A stretch of 64,000 bases of DNA from positions 34,696,888 to 34,760,887 of the forward strand of contig CM056387.1 in assembly GCA_029718625.1 (NCBI GenBank), in the 5' to 3' direction. The stretch comes from Synaphobranchus kaupii. Taxonomy: Eukaryota > Chordata > Actinopteri > Anguilliformes > Synaphobranchidae. A program made the translations under genes and the position numbers. The notes beneath the pieces were generated by a model. It saw nothing but the letters and a program-made list of their open reading frames with translations. It had not been told where the DNA came from and did not search any database. Positions 24,509 to 36,963 of the stretch are shown here, one piece after another. The number at the start of each line of letters is the position of its first letter. Positions within the stretch are counted from its first letter, which is position 1.

Positions 24509-27500
24509 CTCACAAAAGGGTGGTGGGGCAAAAAACCTCCACGATCTGCCGGCATCTGAATCGGACTCTACAACAACAATGGCAAGCAGGTCCCCCAAAC
24601 ATCGCCATTAAACCACCTGGCCGCTGGTTTTCAACAAGGAAACCAAACAGTCTGGCGACCCAGACATAAACCAAAACATCCTTAACAAAAATAACAACTG
24701 AACCGGCCTTTTCCCCAAAATGCTGCCAATGTCCCGTCAAATACAGCGCAGAGGTGTACCTCACTCATTTCCATCATCGTCCAGGCAACAAGCTCACCTT
24801 TTAACCCCGGCTTGATCATCATGCGCCAAAGAGCATGAGGTCACTTCCGAATGTAAAACGCAGCCGTCCCTAATACCAGTTCTTAACACACCACAATGCT
24901 TTCTTGGCCCAGACGGTGATAGCTGCTCCATGGCTAACCCCCATCTATTTAGTTCCCCCACCCAGCATGTCACAGCTGTAGTGTCCCCAGCCATCACACC
25001 TGCATCGGCTGATAGTATTAAGGAGAAGGGGGGAGGGTGCCTGACATCCCTGTGTGCACACCCGGATAATCTCCTGTAAAATTCAACCCTTCTTCCCTTT
25101 ATTAAAAAAAAAAAGGGACTGGAGCAAGGACAAGCACCCCTGCACTCTGAACGCTTGGATTGCCAAGGATTGCCAGTAGATTCTCTCTCATTTCAAGGGC
25201 TTTTGGATTTCAAATAGGCCTCACTTTCTTTGATACTCGCCCGCGTTTCTTTTGAAGGCTTTTGAAATTGCACAAGAAGCCTTAAAGTGAACTAATCCAG
25301 TCAGGTCGTATGACACTTTGGTCACCGAGCACGAGAAAGTAACAATGTTAGTGATGAATAACTTTGTGTAATTGAAAGGTTAATGTGTGTATATCACGGA
25401 GACCCAGCCCTGACATCAATAAGCAGGGATTTCAGCTACATCCCTCGCTAATGATCCACACACCTCACCCCTCACCCCCCCCCAAAACAAGATTCCAGAC
25501 AGGGCTAGCATTGCAAAACCTGCCCTACTGGACCCTGCAAATGCGCGCAGTTCACCGGCAGCACTGCACTCATGCAAACGAGGGGAGGGGAGGGGAGGGG
25601 AGGTCAAAGGTCACAGGGAGGAGCAATGAGTCCTCCAGACACCATAGAATTCACACGGGCCATACCATACAGATCATCAGAGGACAGCATTGCGTCCTTC
25701 AAGGTTGTGACCTCTGCTCTGGAGACGTTGCTGCAAAGCTATTTTGAGCTTTAGACCCAAATTACTGGGGTGCAAGGAGTCCACCCACACGTTGTACTTG
25801 GGATTCTTTTTAATTTTTTACTTTTTTAATTTTTAATTTTAGACTTTAGCAAAAACTCATCCATAGCAATTTACACATCTTAAATTATTATACAGTTGTA
25901 TATTTTACTGAAGCAATTCAGGTTAAGTACCTTGTGAAAGGGTTAAATGGCCACGCCCAACCTGGGAATCCAGCCTCTGAGTTACAAGCCTAGTTCTCAA
26001 CCATTATGCTCGTCCGTACAGGATTTTGGGCAACGACAAGCACAGTGGTCGAGAACGCCTTTAAATCTGCCTGGACTAAACTTCCTAACTTGTGTGTGCG
26101 CGAGCATTTACTCTGCTGTGTGCGCCTCAGTCTGTAATATGTGCGTTTAATGTGCATGCGTGTCTGTATTGTGTGTGTGTGTGTGTGTGTGTGTGGATGC
26201 ATGTGTGTTGCAGCCTATAATGTGTGTAAATGTTTGTTTAATGTGCAGCCTGTAGTGTTTGTTGCAGCCTGTATTGTGTGTAAATGTGCAACCTGTAGTA
26301 CGTGTGTGTACCTGTATTGTGTGTGTTTAATTTGTAACCTGTAGAGTGTGTGTGTGTGTGTGTGTGTACCGGTATTGTATGTAAATGTGTGTGTTTAATT
26401 TGTAGCCTGTAGTGTGTGTGTCTGTGTACCTGTATTGTATGTAAATGTGTGTTTAATTTGTAGCCTGTAGAGTGTATGTACCTGTATTGTGTGTAAATGT
26501 GTGTTTAATTTGTAGCCTGTAGAGTGTGTGTGTATGTACCTGTATTGTGTGTAAATGTGTGTTTAATTTGTAGCCTGTAGTGTGTGTGTGTGTGTGCGCC
26601 TGTATTGTGTGTAAATGTGTGTTTAATTTGTAGCCTGTAGAGTGTATGTACCTGTATTGTGTGTAAATGTGTGTGTTTTAATTTGTAGCCTGGCAGGAGG
26701 TGACGCAGCAGCTCAGAGGAGGGGCTCAGCCAGAGCACTGTGAGGGGCCGGTGCAGTACGCAGAGAAAGCCCCCAACACAGTCATGAAGAGTGAGTAACA
26801 CTCCTCTCCCCTCTTTGCTCTTCCTGCTTTCCTACACCCTCATCCTCTCTTCTGCTGCTCTTCCTATCTGTACATTTCCCCCTCTTCCCTCATCCTTTCT
26901 ACTCCAGTCCTCCTCTCATCTTTGTCCCCCACCCCCAAGTTTCACAGCCGTCACAACTTATCTGATGTCACCCTTTGTTTAACTCCGAGGATTGAATTAC
27001 GGTTCATCTTCAAAACACAAGACGCCTTGTGATTTTGATCACATGGATGGAGTTCACGAGTCATATTAACTGTTCAAATCTTGCGTTTGAGAATAACATT
27101 CAGCTCTTAACCTCTCATGCAATATCAGCACTGGGGAAAAGCAAACATTTCCCCTGGGCTTTTTCCCCACGTTCTACCTCAGAAACTAAATTTGTTGATG
27201 TTTATCGTATTTTAAGTGCAAAATCAGATGGTTTAATTTTGCTTCATTTTCAAATGACATAATGAAGCCGCCTGTTTTTCGGGAACGATTTGGTGTTTAA
27301 CACCAGGAATCCAGTCCACTCCACCAGTGATCAAAACCATTCGGTCACAAATGCCTTGAGGTTCGGCTCTTCAACTAGGTGTAGCGTTTTAAAGACTGTT
27401 TTAAACAACTAGACTGTTTTAAAGTAGTGAACAGTTTTTACCTTCCTAGCCGTTATTGGGGGAAAATTAGCTTGTGTCGGGTTACCGTGCATTGTGGCTT

Positions 27501-28628
27501 TCCAGGAACTCCAGACAGAAGCTTCTCTCTGGGACTGCAGGCCCAATGTCAGCTGCCTGGGTCATGTGACCATCACTTAGTGAGGCGAAAGAAAGGCGCC
27601 ACAACAAGAGCTACAATTAACAAAACCCACAGAAATGTGTTCAGTTTCCTTTTGCCGATTGGCTGAAACGAGCTTCAAATTTAAATTATACGTGTAGTAA
27701 AAAAAATAACTCAAAGGACTGCAGCCAACTTACTGCAGAGGCATGTTTAAAAATGACACATTTCCAGTCATTTTCTCAGACTCTTCCCGATTGTACAGTT
27801 TCCTTGTGTAGTGATTTCTAGGTATAATAAAATGCTTCCTGAAAGAGTACAATGCACTCCAATTTCTGACCTGCAGTGGTTTAAATTCTATATATACTGT
27901 ATGAAAAGAATAGCTTGTTTGCTTGCTATCAGCTCAGGTTCAGTAATGGCAGTTCAGAGAATTGGCATATCTAATGACCAGTAGTTGTGCAGGAGCGCAA
28001 CGGGAACTCCGGTCACGCTCACCCACCCCACACAAGCTGAAGACACGAGGCTCCGCGTCCTCTGTTCGGGGTTTAGGCGGTCCTGTTTTTCAGATAAATA
28101 CGCCAACAGGAATGATGCAATGCTGTGCAATGTGTTGGGATCCCATTGGTCAGGTAGCAAACTAGGCCGATTACAGGTATACTGCTCCCATAAAACATTT
28201 AACCAGAGGAATCTCACCTTTTCACATGGGCTATAACTCAGTATTGGTTAGTTTTAATTCTATGTCAGGCATTTTTGGCAGCAGCGAATATAACCAGACA
28301 ATAAAAGGAACGTTTCATTTTTAACCCGTTTTACTTTTATTTAAAGAAATGCCCACATACAGCTCGCACAGATCATTTAGCCAAAAAATGCCCATTTATT
28401 GTTTATCACAATACTTTTTTGTGATAAACTTTTTGGCCGCATGTGTCAGTCTGTCCTGTGTTATCCTCTTCCTGGTGCTAGAGTGTAATGTCTTTTAAGG
28501 GACGGCGGGCGAGTTTCACCCTGCTGAAGCGGTTTGCCCTCCTTTTCCACCACGCAGACTTTGTGCCCATCGACCTGGAGGAGTGGTGGGCGCAGCGCTT
28601 CCTGGCCAACATCGCCAACCTGTCATGA
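18772..28628 (+). CDS. mcrip2: MCRIP2, MAPK-regulated corepressor-interacting protein 2 (five exons)
   Basis: Coding exons are 18772-18826, 19219-19288, 20513-20646, 26689-26790 and 28558-28628 (TGA at 28626). All have GT-AG borders and consistent phases, giving 143 residues, close to the human protein. The start shows two successive ATG codons; the second gives the family-typical MYTITRGPSKLV. Family landmarks in order are GPSKLVTQRRTG (exon 1), KLVFNRLNGKRY and AHEENVKFVHEAW (exons 3-4), PVQYAEKAPN (exon 4) and NFVPIDLEEWWAQRFLANI (exon 5). MCRIP proteins are small, largely disordered adaptors. MCRIP1 binds the CtBP corepressor under ERK control, and both paralogues associate with DDX6 and stress granules. 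Intron 3 is about 6 kb, and both of its splice sites sit in tandem arrays made of their own sequence. Assignment to MCRIP2 rather than MCRIP1 rests on protein resemblance. Confidence 0.95.
20647..23238 (+). repeat. Giant G-rich minisatellite made of the MCRIP2 exon 3 donor site
   Basis: About 100 tandem units of about 26 bp, consensus GTTGGGGAGCGTGAAG followed by GTGAGGGGGG. Exon 3 ends CACGAAG and the intron starts GTGAGGGG, so every unit repeats the junction GAAG/GTGAGG. G runs vary from 4 to 18, and near 22915-22985 there are shortened units. The sense strand is almost pure purine with four or more G runs per two units, so it should form G-quadruplexes. Proline-rich frames on the minus strand are artefacts of the array. 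Confidence 0.97.
23239..24478 (+). other. MCRIP2 intron 3, non-repetitive part
   Basis: No exon or RNA gene is recognised. The sequence is unique-looking with no long frame that resembles a known family. Confidence 0.5.
24479..24504. repeat. CA microsatellite
   Basis: About twelve CA units followed by TCTCTCAC, inside MCRIP2 intron 3. Confidence 0.9.
24525..25002 (-). mobile_element. Possible solo LTR
   Basis: Read on the minus strand, the segment begins TGTGATGGCTGGGGACACTA, holds a TATA-like GGGGTTAAAAGG, and ends near TTTTGCCCCACCA, the TG...CA layout of a retrotransposon LTR. No clear target-site duplication and no internal coding part were found. Confidence 0.3.
25838..26013 (-). mobile_element. 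Degenerate tRNA-derived SINE
   Basis: On the minus strand it shows GAGAACTAGGCTTGTAACTC near the head, a decayed box-B-like CTGGATTCCCAGG, then CTGAATTGCTTCAGTAAAAT and a decayed tail. It shares its order of motifs with the better-preserved copy at 48786-49012, so both are one family. Confidence 0.6.
26160..26688 (+). repeat. Minisatellite made of the MCRIP2 exon 4 acceptor
   Basis: After a GT microsatellite, units of about 55-60 bp repeat to the end of intron 3. Each contains TGTGTTTAATTTGTAGCCTG, ACCTGTATTGTGTGTAAATG and a GT run. The genuine acceptor reads TTTTAATTTGTAG and the exon begins CCTGGCAG, so the real splice site is the last copy of the array. About six upstream decoys carry the same AATTTGTAGCCTG core. 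Confidence 0.93.
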
Positions 28629-29030
28629 CGAGAGGACCGAGCAGACGGGGGCGCTCGCGGAGTGGGGCCACGCGGATCTGACTGAGGGGGAGGGGGGCAA
28701 CAGGGCGGGAGGAGGGCTGCGGCTGGGACCGAGGAAGAGGAGGAGGAGGAGGAGCAAAGGAGGGGTGGGCAGTGCCCGGGTCGGCGCCGAGATGCCGGTA
28801 CTGCCACGCCCGCTCTCCTCTGAACTCATCACTACAACTCCAGCACAACACCCTCCACCATCACCAACCGCCATCTGCCGAGATGCTATCAGAAGATGGA
28901 GGAAACGATAATTTTTTTTCCATTTCTTTTTCTAGTTTCTTTTTCTAACCCTAACCCCACACTGTGAACAGAAGAAAATGTATTGCTTAAAAAAAGTAAT
29001 AATAAAACCAATTAAAAATGGTAAACTTGT
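28629..29030 (+). terminator. MCRIP2 3'UTR and poly(A) signal
   Basis: A GC-rich 3'UTR start with a GGA-rich tract is followed by AATAAA at 29001-29006, suggesting a transcript end near 29025. The arginine-rich frames across it are not coding. Confidence 0.65.
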
Positions 29031-29469
29031 ATTTTGAAAATGCTGCGCTTGCTGTGGTGAATTTCAAACGGACAGAAGCAACTTTGTTCGGCGCAGGGCG
29101 TACGACTGTTGCGTAGCAACACCTACAACACATCAACCCTGCGGTGTTCATGTTCTTAGGTCAAGTCAAGAGCTAATATTCCATCTTTTGTTCGCTTCTA
29201 TTCTCAGAACGGTTTTTGGTGTTGTCGCACTAACTATTTAATAGGTTATAAGTTACTTTTACTCAGAACACTGACTGGAGGGAATGACGTTATAAAATGC
29301 CTTCTGACAACACTGAATAAAGATACTGAAGGGTAATTACTGATTTTTGATCCCAGGTATGAAATATGTTACATGGAAAGATTTGACTTCGTAAATTTTG
29401 CACCAAATCTTTTGATTTTTTTTAAACGGTTGTAAATAAACGGAAGAGCTTACTAGGCCCGTTCCTCAT

Positions 29470-29570
29470 AGCTGGCTAACTGTGCTGAGTAAAACCCGGA
29501 AACTCCCTGAATATTGAACACATCAACTAGCAAAAGCACCGTTCTGGGTTTTAATCAGCGCAGTTAGCTC
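29470..29570. mobile_element. Hairpin element, copy A
   Basis: The left arm GCTAACTGTGCTGAGTAAAA (from 29474) and right arm TTTTAATCAGCGCAGTTAGC (to 29568) are imperfect reverse complements around a loop of about 45 bp. The arms share the motif CTAACTG..CTGAGTAAAA with the palindrome at 52308-52460, so the two look like copies of one foldback MITE family. Confidence 0.6.
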
Positions 29571-30052
29571 ATTTGCTTTGACCTCCCCACCACAAGGTAA
29601 ACCCTGTCCTGGCATTCTACCAGTCCTCAAACACTTCACTTTTTAAAAAAAAAATCACTAACTCACATAATGAGGTTTCACAAAATGTGTTTTATTCACA
29701 ATACAAGAAAAAAAACTTCAGCCCAAAACCCTGTTTCCAAGACAACCATATAACACACACTACTGCAGGTCTTCTCTGTCTCCTTAATCATGATGATCCT
29801 CAAAATTACTGAACTGATTACAGACCTCAGCAGTCAAATCATGGAAAAGGACCTGTACTGTAACAGACACCGCAGTACGTGTGTATGTGAATCCCAGCAG
29901 TGTGTGATCAGTCTACCTGGTCTTCTCAAAGCCACACAGGTGATTTTGTCAGGTCTTCCATTTCCTCTCGTTTTGTCTGAAGTTGTTCTTAGGCGTCATG
30001 CTGCCCACAATTGTATTCGCTGATATTTGCAGGCTGGTCTGCTGTCCGGCTG

Positions 30053-30112
30053 CCATTGTCTGATTGGCTGAAAGCGGGCACAGCCTAGCGGTACAGGCCA
30101 ATCAGACAATGC
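30053..30112. repeat. Short inverted repeat downstream of TRAP1
   Basis: CATTGTCTGATTGGCTG and its near-perfect reverse complement GGCCAATCAGACAATG flank a 25-bp loop. It lies in the tail-to-tail gap between MCRIP2 and TRAP1. Both arms include ATTGG/CCAAT, but no promoter is implied at this position. Confidence 0.7.
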
Positions 30113-30328
30113 CAAATAACAAATAAATTGTGATGACGATGGATGAGGCTCCAGAGGGGTTTAGAATAACTGCCTTAAAAAACGCTCCTCACCTTTTACA
30201 ATGTGACTGACCAGAGGGGTGCTTCCACTCCACCTGCACCAATTAAACAATGGCTTCCATGGACTCAGTCCCCCATAGTCCTCCAGTCCCCTTTCACAAG
30301 TTAAACTGCCGTCACAAGCAGCGTGGCA

Positions 30329-31003
30329 TTTATTCAGTTTACTTCACATTACCAGCAGGCAAAGATTTAACTTTACATTTTTGACACGACAAAAAGACAT
30401 TCAATGCCACACAGAGTTAAGGGGGGGTGGTTGGTGTTAGAATCATTTGTACTGCCAAAATTTCTTATGTATTTACATATTTATTTACTCATTTCAAAAA
30501 GGGCATGAATTCAGTCCAGTAATGCATTTGTATTCAGTTCTATAGAAACGGGAGAGCCAGTGCAGTCTTCCAACATGTGGATTACATGTCAGATAACCAC
30601 TTTGAGGGCAGCGATGGGCAAGGGCTGGCATAACACGTTTACAGCTGGACGTGCCATCGTCCCAGGCGGCCAAGCATTACCTATATTGTTAGGACGGACA
30701 TAAACTAGTTTGTGAAATGAAAATGTAGCGCTGTGGTGATCTGCAGGAAATCCGTCGGCTCCGAAGACCAGGAAGTGGCCGTCCTGAAGACGGCACCGGC
30801 GGAAAGGCTGGGGTAAGGGTCACAAGGTTCCGCTCCAGTCCCTACGGTTTCCGGTCACGATTCGACCCGCCCCCGCCCCCTCCCCTTCCGAGGCCCCAGT
30901 CGGACGGGCGGGGTGTGGTCAGGGTAACTGGGCTGTGGACAGTGACGATGTGGGCGGGGGGGTGTGGCGGGCTGGAGGCGGGGCAGGTGGGCGGGGTTAC
31001 CTC
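30329..31003 (-). terminator. TRAP1 3'UTR with candidate poly(A) signal
   Basis: On the minus strand the first AATAAA after the stop is at 30480-30485, with another at 30329-30334 and a further one at 29691-29696. Any of these could end the transcript; the gap to the MCRIP2 poly(A) site is 0.7-1.5 kb. Confidence 0.45.
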
Positions 31004-34000
31004 TCAGTGTTTATCCAGGGCTTTGGTGAGCAGGTCGTTCAGGCGCGAGATCATGGGTCGGGGGTCGTCGTTCAGGCCGGCCGCGATCATGGCATTGTCG
31101 TAGATCTGGGGGCACAAGGGGAGGGAGAAAGGGCTTGAACACCACACCAGACACAACAGCCAATCGTGCGTCACTGCGCACAGCTGCCGGCCAATCAGCA
31201 CTGGCACGGCCCGGATTCCGATACCCGACCACGAGGCCCATCCCCCCCACTAGAACAGAACCTTAACGGGATGAGCCTCAGAGCAGCCCCCTTAAACACA
31301 CTTTTAAAGGTGGGAATAACATACTTTAAAGGGAATTGTCCAGATGTTGCGGTAAGGAGTCGGGGCATTACCTGTTCCAGCAGCAGCTGAGACAGTTCCG
31401 GGTTCGAATCCTTCAGGTCGTTCAGCTTCTTGATGAGGTCATGGCTGCAGGTAGGGGACAACATGGCCGTTGAGTCAAAAGTCAAAAACGCCACCCAGAA
31501 AAATGTATACATGACCTTCAGTCACGTGTTTAAATATCTGCCTATAAAGTCTTAATTAAGCATTAGTAACAGGATCATAGATCCTTATCATCAATTGTGT
31601 TCAGTCCAACATAAATGGAGCCCAGTTTTTAAAAAACCTGCCAGAAATTTCCAAACAAGTTTAACCATCTACATGGTTCAAAAAGGAATTTACTGTAAAG
31701 GCAGGTATGCCACCCTACAAGTTACATGTAGGTACAGTAGGCCACACCCCATACCTTTATACAATGCATCAGCAACCACAAGCCTTGTGAAGAACCTGTA
31801 TTAATGAGTCATTTCATTATTATTATTAAATGAATCGACTGCCTTTTCTCCTGCCCTCCTTTTGCTCCTTTCCTGCCATCTCTTCACCTCTTTTCCCCTC
31901 TCTCCTCCCCCAGGCACACTATTCCTCCTTCCTTCCCTCCCTCCCTCCCTTACCCAGTGTTGATCTCCAGTGTTGGCTGCAGTATCTGGGCTCTCTCCTC
32001 CGACGTCCTGGCGAGCTGCTGCGTGCGCAGGAAGTGGCGCGCCGCGCCCATTTCCAGCACCGTGATCATGGCGGGGTGCGTGTCCAGACGGGGCGTCACC
32101 TGTGAGAATCGGGACAGAGCACGGGGTGAACGAGCGCGACCCCCCCGAAATACGCTGAGGTGTTAAAAACTCCTGTCCGAGCTGGAAGCAGAGCTCGGCA
32201 GAGAACACGCCCGTTAGCACACAACACGAAGACCTCCCCGGCTATCGGTCACTCCTTCGCGCAGATCCCCTAGTGGCCATGCCGCTGATTTTGCTCAGCT
32301 CAGGCATTCATTGCTCCTGCAACCAAACTATGAGTGGAAACAACCAACCGCATGTTTCAGCTTTATTAGTACACGATTCGTGACAACTCTGCCGAATATG
32401 GAGTTTCTAAGTTTCTAAATAGGTGAGAATTAACCAAATTTGGCATCTGCACGAAGGGGTTGAACAGGTAAGGCCCGCATTAGCGCACCGGGTCAGGGCA
32501 GTACAGTCAGCTGTTATATCTGAGGGGAGGAGTGATACTGAAACACACTGGTGCTGTACCTTGATGGTGGTCACTTTTGGGCCCAGGCAGTTCCTCATCC
32601 AGGCCATCAGGTCTTCGGCCTGCTGCTCTGTCAGGCGCTCAGAGGCTAGAGCAGGGAGAGAACAGAGGTCAAAGGTCGGGAGCACTGGAACCATACAAGG
32701 CAGCACGTTCATCTCATCTCAAGACATTCAGTCTTCGACACTAGGTTTCATACAAATCCCATAGTACCCACTAGGGTCTGCAATCTGCATTTCAGTCTCT
32801 GGGCCTGCATGTGTGTGTGTTTGTGTATTTGTGAGGATGTGAGGGAGTGTGTGTGTATTTGTGAGGGCGTGAGTGTGTGTGCGCGTCTCGCGTTTACCTG
32901 GTTTGCTCTCCTCAAACTTCTCCTCCTTGTAGTGGTCGACCACGATGTCCGTCTCCACGGAGATGAGCTTTTTCTTGTCGAACTCCCTCAGGTGCAGTAG
33001 GGTGAGCTCGTCAAACTGCTCGTAACAGAAGAGCACCTGGAGAGAGAGAGGGAGAGGGAGAGGGAGAGGGAGAGAGAGCACCGTTCACACAGAGGAAGAG
33101 GAGGAAGGGGAAGGGAGGATGGCGAACCATATATCTGTCATATATGTCTAACGTGCCTTACACCGTGATTAAATAAACATCTAACTAACATTAGAAAGCT
33201 GCAATGAGCAGAACCCTTTTGGAACACCTCTCTCCTGGTAGTGGGGGGTCCGGAGTTTGGAATTTCGGGTGGGGGGGGTCCAGGGCCTTACCTCCATGTC
33301 CTTCTTCTTCATGGCCTCGAAGTAGGGCGAGTGCTCGGCCAGGTGGCGGTTGGGGGCGCACAGGTAGTAGATGTTCCGGGTGCCGGCCTTCATGCGCGTG
33401 CCGTACTCCATCAGGCTGGTGCGCTGCCCTGCGGGCAGGGAGGAGGACTCAAACCGCAGCAGCTTGGCTATGTCCTCCTACAGGAGAGAGGGAAGGAGAG
33501 GGAGATAGAGAGAGAGTGAGTATGAGAGTGTATGAGTGTGAGAGAGTGAATGTGAGAGAGTAACAGAGTGAAAGGGAGAGAGAGAGGGGGGGAGAAGGGG
33601 AAAGAGAGAGTGAGTATGAGAGTGTAAAAGTGTGTGAGAGAGTAAGAGTGAGAGAGAAAGAGTGAAAGGGAGAGCGGAGAGAGAGAGTGAGAGGAAGGGG
33701 GAGGTTAGAGGGGTAGGGTAGGGGAGAACGAGAGAGATATGGGAAAGAAAGAAAAGGGATCGAGCAGGGTGATAAAGAGGGAGAGAGAAAGAGGGGGAGA
33801 AAGGTGTAGAGAGAGACAAAAGGAGGGGTACAGGAGAGGGAGGAGAGAGAGAAAGAGAGAGGGAGGGAGCTGTTGCCCTGTACTGCACAGACCGCACAGC
33901 ACTCTGGGTCAGGGGTCGTTACCATAGCAGAGTAATACAGTGTCCGTGTGACTCTGCCCCGGCTCCAGTGCCTCGTGAGGTTCATCATAATGGCCATGCT

Positions 34001-35132
34001 AAATGACCACGCCCTCCCTGGTTACCTTGACGTCCTGCTCGGAGGTGGTAACGATGCCCTCTCTCATGAAAAGGCCGTAGTCATCGAAGAAACGGGCGTA
34101 CTTCTCCGGCTCCTTCCGGCTCTGGTCCAGGAGGAAGCGGATCACGCGCTGCTGTAGGACGTCCCGCAGCTTCCTGCCGGAGAGAGAGGGAGGAATCTTT
34201 AAACCTTTAAACCCTGACCACGGTCCCCTCAGTCAGCTGGTACTAAAGCTGACCAACTAACATCAACCACACTTTACATCACACATTTTGTGGGACTAAA
34301 AAAAAGTAGCATAAATCAGATTAAAAAATTATTTTAAAAATAACTAAACAATTACGTTTTATTCAAGAGACTGGGATAATTTAATTCAATATAAGAATTC
34401 TTATCTCGGTCAGCTCTACCATCTCACCTGATGAGGGCGCTCTCCTGAAGCAGCTCTCTGCTGAGATTCAAGGGAATGTCTTCACTGTCCACAACACCTG
34501 CACACAAAGACATGCTTTATGTTTTAAGTACAGTTTTATTCACTATAAATCTAAAACATCAAAGAGTACAAAATGTCCAAACTGAAGGTGAGTTCAGGTG
34601 AGACAGGTAGATCAGGTGACTCAGATGGACAGATGAAGCTTTCACGCAGGCTACTTTCAGCAGAGGGTGGACTGTGGTTTGCCAGATCAGAAATAAACAA
34701 ATGTGGGCGGAGACAGTGAAACAGGTGGGTAGAGGGGCGGAGTCAGGAGGGTTGATGGGTGGAGACAGAGCAATGGGGGGGGCGGAGACAGAATGGTTGA
34801 TGGGGGGGAGACAGAGCAACAGGGGGGTGGAGACAGAATGGTTGATAGGCGGAGACAGAGCAACAGGGGGGTGGAGACAGAATGGTTGATGGGTAGAGAC
34901 AGAATGGTTGATGGGTGGAGACAGAATGGTTGATGGGCGGAGACACAGCAACAGGGGGGCGGAGACACAGCAACAGGGGGGCGGAGACAATGGGCATTGA
35001 GAGCTGACTGACCCCTGAGGAAGCGCAGCCATTTGGGCAGGATATCGGCGGCCTTGGTCTGGATCAGCACCTTGCGGCAGTACAGGGCCACGCTGGAGCC
35101 CATCTCCCTGCTCACATCAAACATGGAGGGCT

Positions 35133-35166
<34 letters not shown>

Positions 35167-35498
35167 CGTAAGAAGAGAAGCATACACAGGCACTATCCAT
35201 GAAGTAGCAACAGGAAGGCTTATATAGCAGAGACACCACAGCTTCCAAAACCACAAACCACAGAAAACTTTCAACATCCTTACAAACTGCATTTATCTCC
35301 CCAATAGACCGAACGGTCTGTCCACCCCCCCCTCCCCCTCACCATGTCTGGCACGTAGAAGATGCTGCGGATGTTGAGGGGGGCGTCGGCCCGGTAGTGC
35401 AGGACGTAGCGGGGTTTGTCGTAGGCCTGCGCCACGTAGCGGTAGAACTCCTCGTGCTGCCACTCGCTGATCTCCTTCGGCTCCATCATCCACAGAGC
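31004..35498 (-). CDS. trap1: TRAP1 exons 9-18: middle and C-terminal domains
   Basis: Landmarks in order: [20 protein letters not shown] (exon 9), [20 protein letters not shown] (exon 10), [15 protein letters not shown] (exon 12), [19 protein letters not shown] (exon 13), [20 protein letters not shown] (exon 14), [15 protein letters not shown] (exon 16) and [15 protein letters not shown] (exon 18). Conservation is high throughout, and there is no MEEVD tail, as expected of the mitochondrial paralogue. Confidence 0.95.
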
Positions 35499-36923
35499 CT
35501 GAGACGCAGAGCCCAGAAACACACTCACATACTGCACGGGCCAGGAACACACACACACACACTGCAGAGCTGAGAAACACACCATCACACACTGCACAGC
35601 CCAAAAACACACGCTCACACACAGCACAGGCCAGGAACAGACACGCTCACACACTGCAGAGCTGAGAAACACACACTCACACACTGCACAGGCCAGGAAC
35701 AGACACGCTCACACACTGCAGAGCTGAGAAACACACGCTCACACACTGCACAGGCCAGGAACACACGCTCACACACTGCACAGGCCAGGAACAGACACGC
35801 TCCCACACTGCAGAGTCCAGAAACACACGCTCACACACTGCACAGGCCAGGAACAGACACGCTCACATGCTGCACAGGCCAGGAGCACACACACACGCAG
35901 ACACACACACACACACGCTCTCACCTGCAGTGTGTTGAGTCGTCGACCGTTGAGGAAGATGGGGAAGCTGACGAAGTTACTGTATTTGGTGACCACCTCT
36001 GGAAGGGAAGAGCGCAGTTTGTCACGCTGGCACAACAGCTACATGGAACCGCCCCTTTAACTCTGACCGCGCCCCTTTAACTCTGACCACGCCCCTTTAA
36101 CTCTGACCACGCCCCTTTAACTCTGACCACGCCCCTTTAACTCTGACCACGCCCCTTTAACTCTGACTGCACCCCTTTAACTCTGACCACGCCCCTTTAA
36201 CTCTGACCGCGCCCCTTTAACTCTGACCGCGCCCCTTTGTGTCATCAGAACGTAAATGTCTTTAGGGACATTTTTTATATGAATTAACAGGGTTTTGGGC
36301 TGTGCTCCACAAATATCAACGAGATGGAACAAAAATTTAACGGGCGTACCTTTGACTCGATCCTCGCCGGAGAACTCCTTGCAGTCATCTTTGAGATGCA
36401 TGACGATCTTGGTTCCCTGTCGGACTCCGCTGGCCTCGGCGATCTCGAACGCGCCAGATCTACGGCGCAAAGGACACGGTCGGTTCTGAATCGCTACGAC
36501 AACCGCTGCCAGACGGATTCTTTTCGAGGCACTTCAATCACGTAATGGCTAGCATAGCATAAAGATGCCATTTCAAACTGCCAACCACCTGTTTTCCTTC
36601 TGACTGTACGACACCACCACCCCCTCTAGGACTTCCACCCCTCCTCTACACCTCCTCTCCTTCTCTTACCCGTCGGAGGACCACTTGTACCCAGGGCTGC
36701 CGGGCTCGGCGGACTGGGAGTAGACGTCCACGCGGTCGGCCACCATGAAGGCGGAGTAGAAGCCCACGCCGAACTGACCAATGATGGAGCTGCTCGCCTC
36801 TGCCTGGTTCTGCAGGGCATCCAGGAAGGCCTGAACCGCCCAGGAGAGAGAGAGAGAGAGAGTGAGAGAGAAGGTTAAAAAAAAAAGAGGGAGTGTGACA
36901 GGAAACAGACGAGGGGGAGATGG

Positions 36924-36963
<40 letters not shown>

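Noticed and set aside
28478..28911. Overlapping frames on both strands around the MCRIP2 last exon
   Set aside because: Only the short frame ending at 28628 continues the MCRIP2 protein; the others are GC-rich shadows in the 3'UTR.
33449..33997. Minus-strand serine/leucine-rich frame of 182 codons
   Set aside because: Translation of a CT-rich intronic repeat before TRAP1 exon 13.
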